NCBI GenBank assembly: GCA_001632435.1
Contig: KV424122.1
Span: forward strand, 1-43,896
Reading direction: 5' to 3'
DNA: 43,896 bases
Origin: Calocera cornea HHB12733
Lineage: Eukaryota; Basidiomycota; Dacrymycetes; Dacrymycetales; Dacrymycetaceae
The notes beneath the pieces are model-generated. The model saw only the letters and a list, made by a program, of their open reading frames with translations. It made no database searches and was not told the origin of the DNA. Below, piece after piece: positions 43,337-43,896 of the stretch. Both the position numbers and the translations under genes were made by a program. Numbering within the stretch: position 1 is the first letter of the stretch; each line of letters opens with the position of its first letter.

Positions 43337-43861
43337 ATGGGTGTATACGAGGCTCTTGTGACTGCCGACTCTCCGCTCTTTACGTACTATCCCGACGTCG
43401 GATTCTATCCCTCGCAGAACTGGGTGACGACCTACCTTGACACCACAGCCCCAATCTTGTACTACTACACCTCGTCCCCCGTGGCCTCTGTCCAGTTCGA
43501 TTTCTACGGCGACACATTCGAGCTGATCGCACCCGGGGAGCCTGGTTGCCATTATACGATCTCCGTCAACGGCGTCTTCAAGAACCAGACATTTCATTCC
43601 ACGTTCAATCTTCCGATAGGGGAGTATCACGTTGAACTGGATGTGTCTTGCGCGGAGGGACAATCCATGAACTTCGAAGGTGTCATATTTATGGAAAGTG
43701 TACATCCGATTCTCTTGTCAATTGGCGACATAGCGTTAGAGGGGCGTTACGTAGATAACGCTCCGTACGGATTCCGGGTTACACAAGTCTCACTTGGTCA
43801 GGTACCAGGAACGGCTTCGTGCCTGGTGCCTGGTGCCTGGGAAGATACAGGAATCCCGTAG
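43337..43861 (+). CDS. Protein of unknown function, probably continues past the window
   Basis: The open frame starts MGVYEALVTADSPLFTYYPD and reads to a stop at 43861 (174 aa). The body has regular beta-rich composition (WVTTYLDTTAPILYYYTSS, VQFDFYGDTFELIAPG, YTISVNGVFKNQTF, LPIGEYHVELDV), like the carbohydrate-binding-like or jelly-roll proteins common in agaricomycetes. No signal peptide is visible. The last 20 or so residues look unlike the rest. A GT donor follows CTTGGTCAG at 43801, so the true first coding exon may end there, with the C-terminus, possibly a membrane anchor, outside the window. Function cannot be assigned. Confidence 0.65.
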   Translation: MGVYEALVTADSPLFTYYPDVGFYPSQNWVTTYLDTTAPILYYYTSSPVASVQFDFYGDTFELIAPGEPGCHYTISVNGVFKNQTFHSTFNLPIGEYHVELDVSCAEGQSMNFEGVIFMESVHPILLSIGDIALEGRYVDNAPYGFRVTQVSLGQVPGTASCLVPGAWEDTGIP

Positions 43862-43896
43862 CTACTTAACTATGCTGTCTAGGTAGTGAATATGAG

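Noticed and set aside
1..43896. Biosynthetic gene cluster, CRISPR array or phage-type defence system
   Set aside because: The genes are eukaryotic housekeeping and fungal family genes with spliceosomal introns. No direct-repeat array, polyketide or peptide synthetase, or prokaryotic-type operon is visible.

Overview
This window is nuclear DNA of a filamentous basidiomycete, most likely an agaricomycete. Genes lie close together on both strands. They carry many very short introns (mode 49 nt, mostly 43-61) with CTNAY-like branch sites. The products are typical of fungi, for example GPI14, a TFIIIC B-block subunit, Apn1-type endonuclease IV, NatB subunit Naa25 and an F-box protein. I rebuilt exon joins by hand from splice signals, reading frame and family motifs; every multi-exon model given sums to a whole number of codons. 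No transcript evidence was available.

Layout. 1-1362: decayed pogo/Tigger-type DDE transposon. 1700-3255 (-): acidic protein of unknown function. 4295-5762 (-): GPI mannosyltransferase GPI14/PIG-M. 5906-7371 (+): F-box protein. 7530-7601 (+): tRNA-Gly(UCC). 7909-9081 (-) and 9424-10696 (+): a head-to-head pair of RNase H1 paralogues. 11651-13288 (-): single-exon bHLH transcription factor with a long G-rich upstream region. 13289-16981 has no gene I can support. 16982-20239 (-): NatB auxiliary subunit Naa25/Mdm20. 21017-22201 (+): phytanoyl-CoA dioxygenase-like protein. 22641-22970 (-): small Cys/His protein. 24223-25004 (-): peptidyl-tRNA hydrolase. 25313-26647 (+): LisH/CTLH-CRA protein of RanBPM/GID type. 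26896-27950 (-): ribosomal protein uL30 (RPL7), with a probable box C/D snoRNA in its long second intron. 28371-29538 (+): unknown protein. 29697-30838 (+): acyl-protein thioesterase. 30995-31500: broken, rearranged copy of the CTLH gene. 31803-37827 (+): TFIIIC B-block subunit, 14 exons. 37980-39945 (-): endonuclease IV with a possible mitochondrial leader. 40474-41562 (+): SDR oxidoreductase with a stress-type promoter. 41927-42845 (+): sulfotransferase-like P-loop protein. 43337 to the end (+): protein of unknown function, probably cut off by the window edge.

The genes are mainly housekeeping (translation, tRNA-gene transcription, base-excision repair, GPI anchors, N-terminal acetylation) and do not form a biosynthetic or defence cluster. 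The most notable signals are at transcript level: three well-supported and one weaker GC-AG intron, one of them beside an 8-nt microexon in the endonuclease IV gene; the RPL7 intronic snoRNA with a 13-nt match to 25S rRNA; the divergent RNase H1 duplication; and a 17-residue insertion inside a conserved motif of GPI14.
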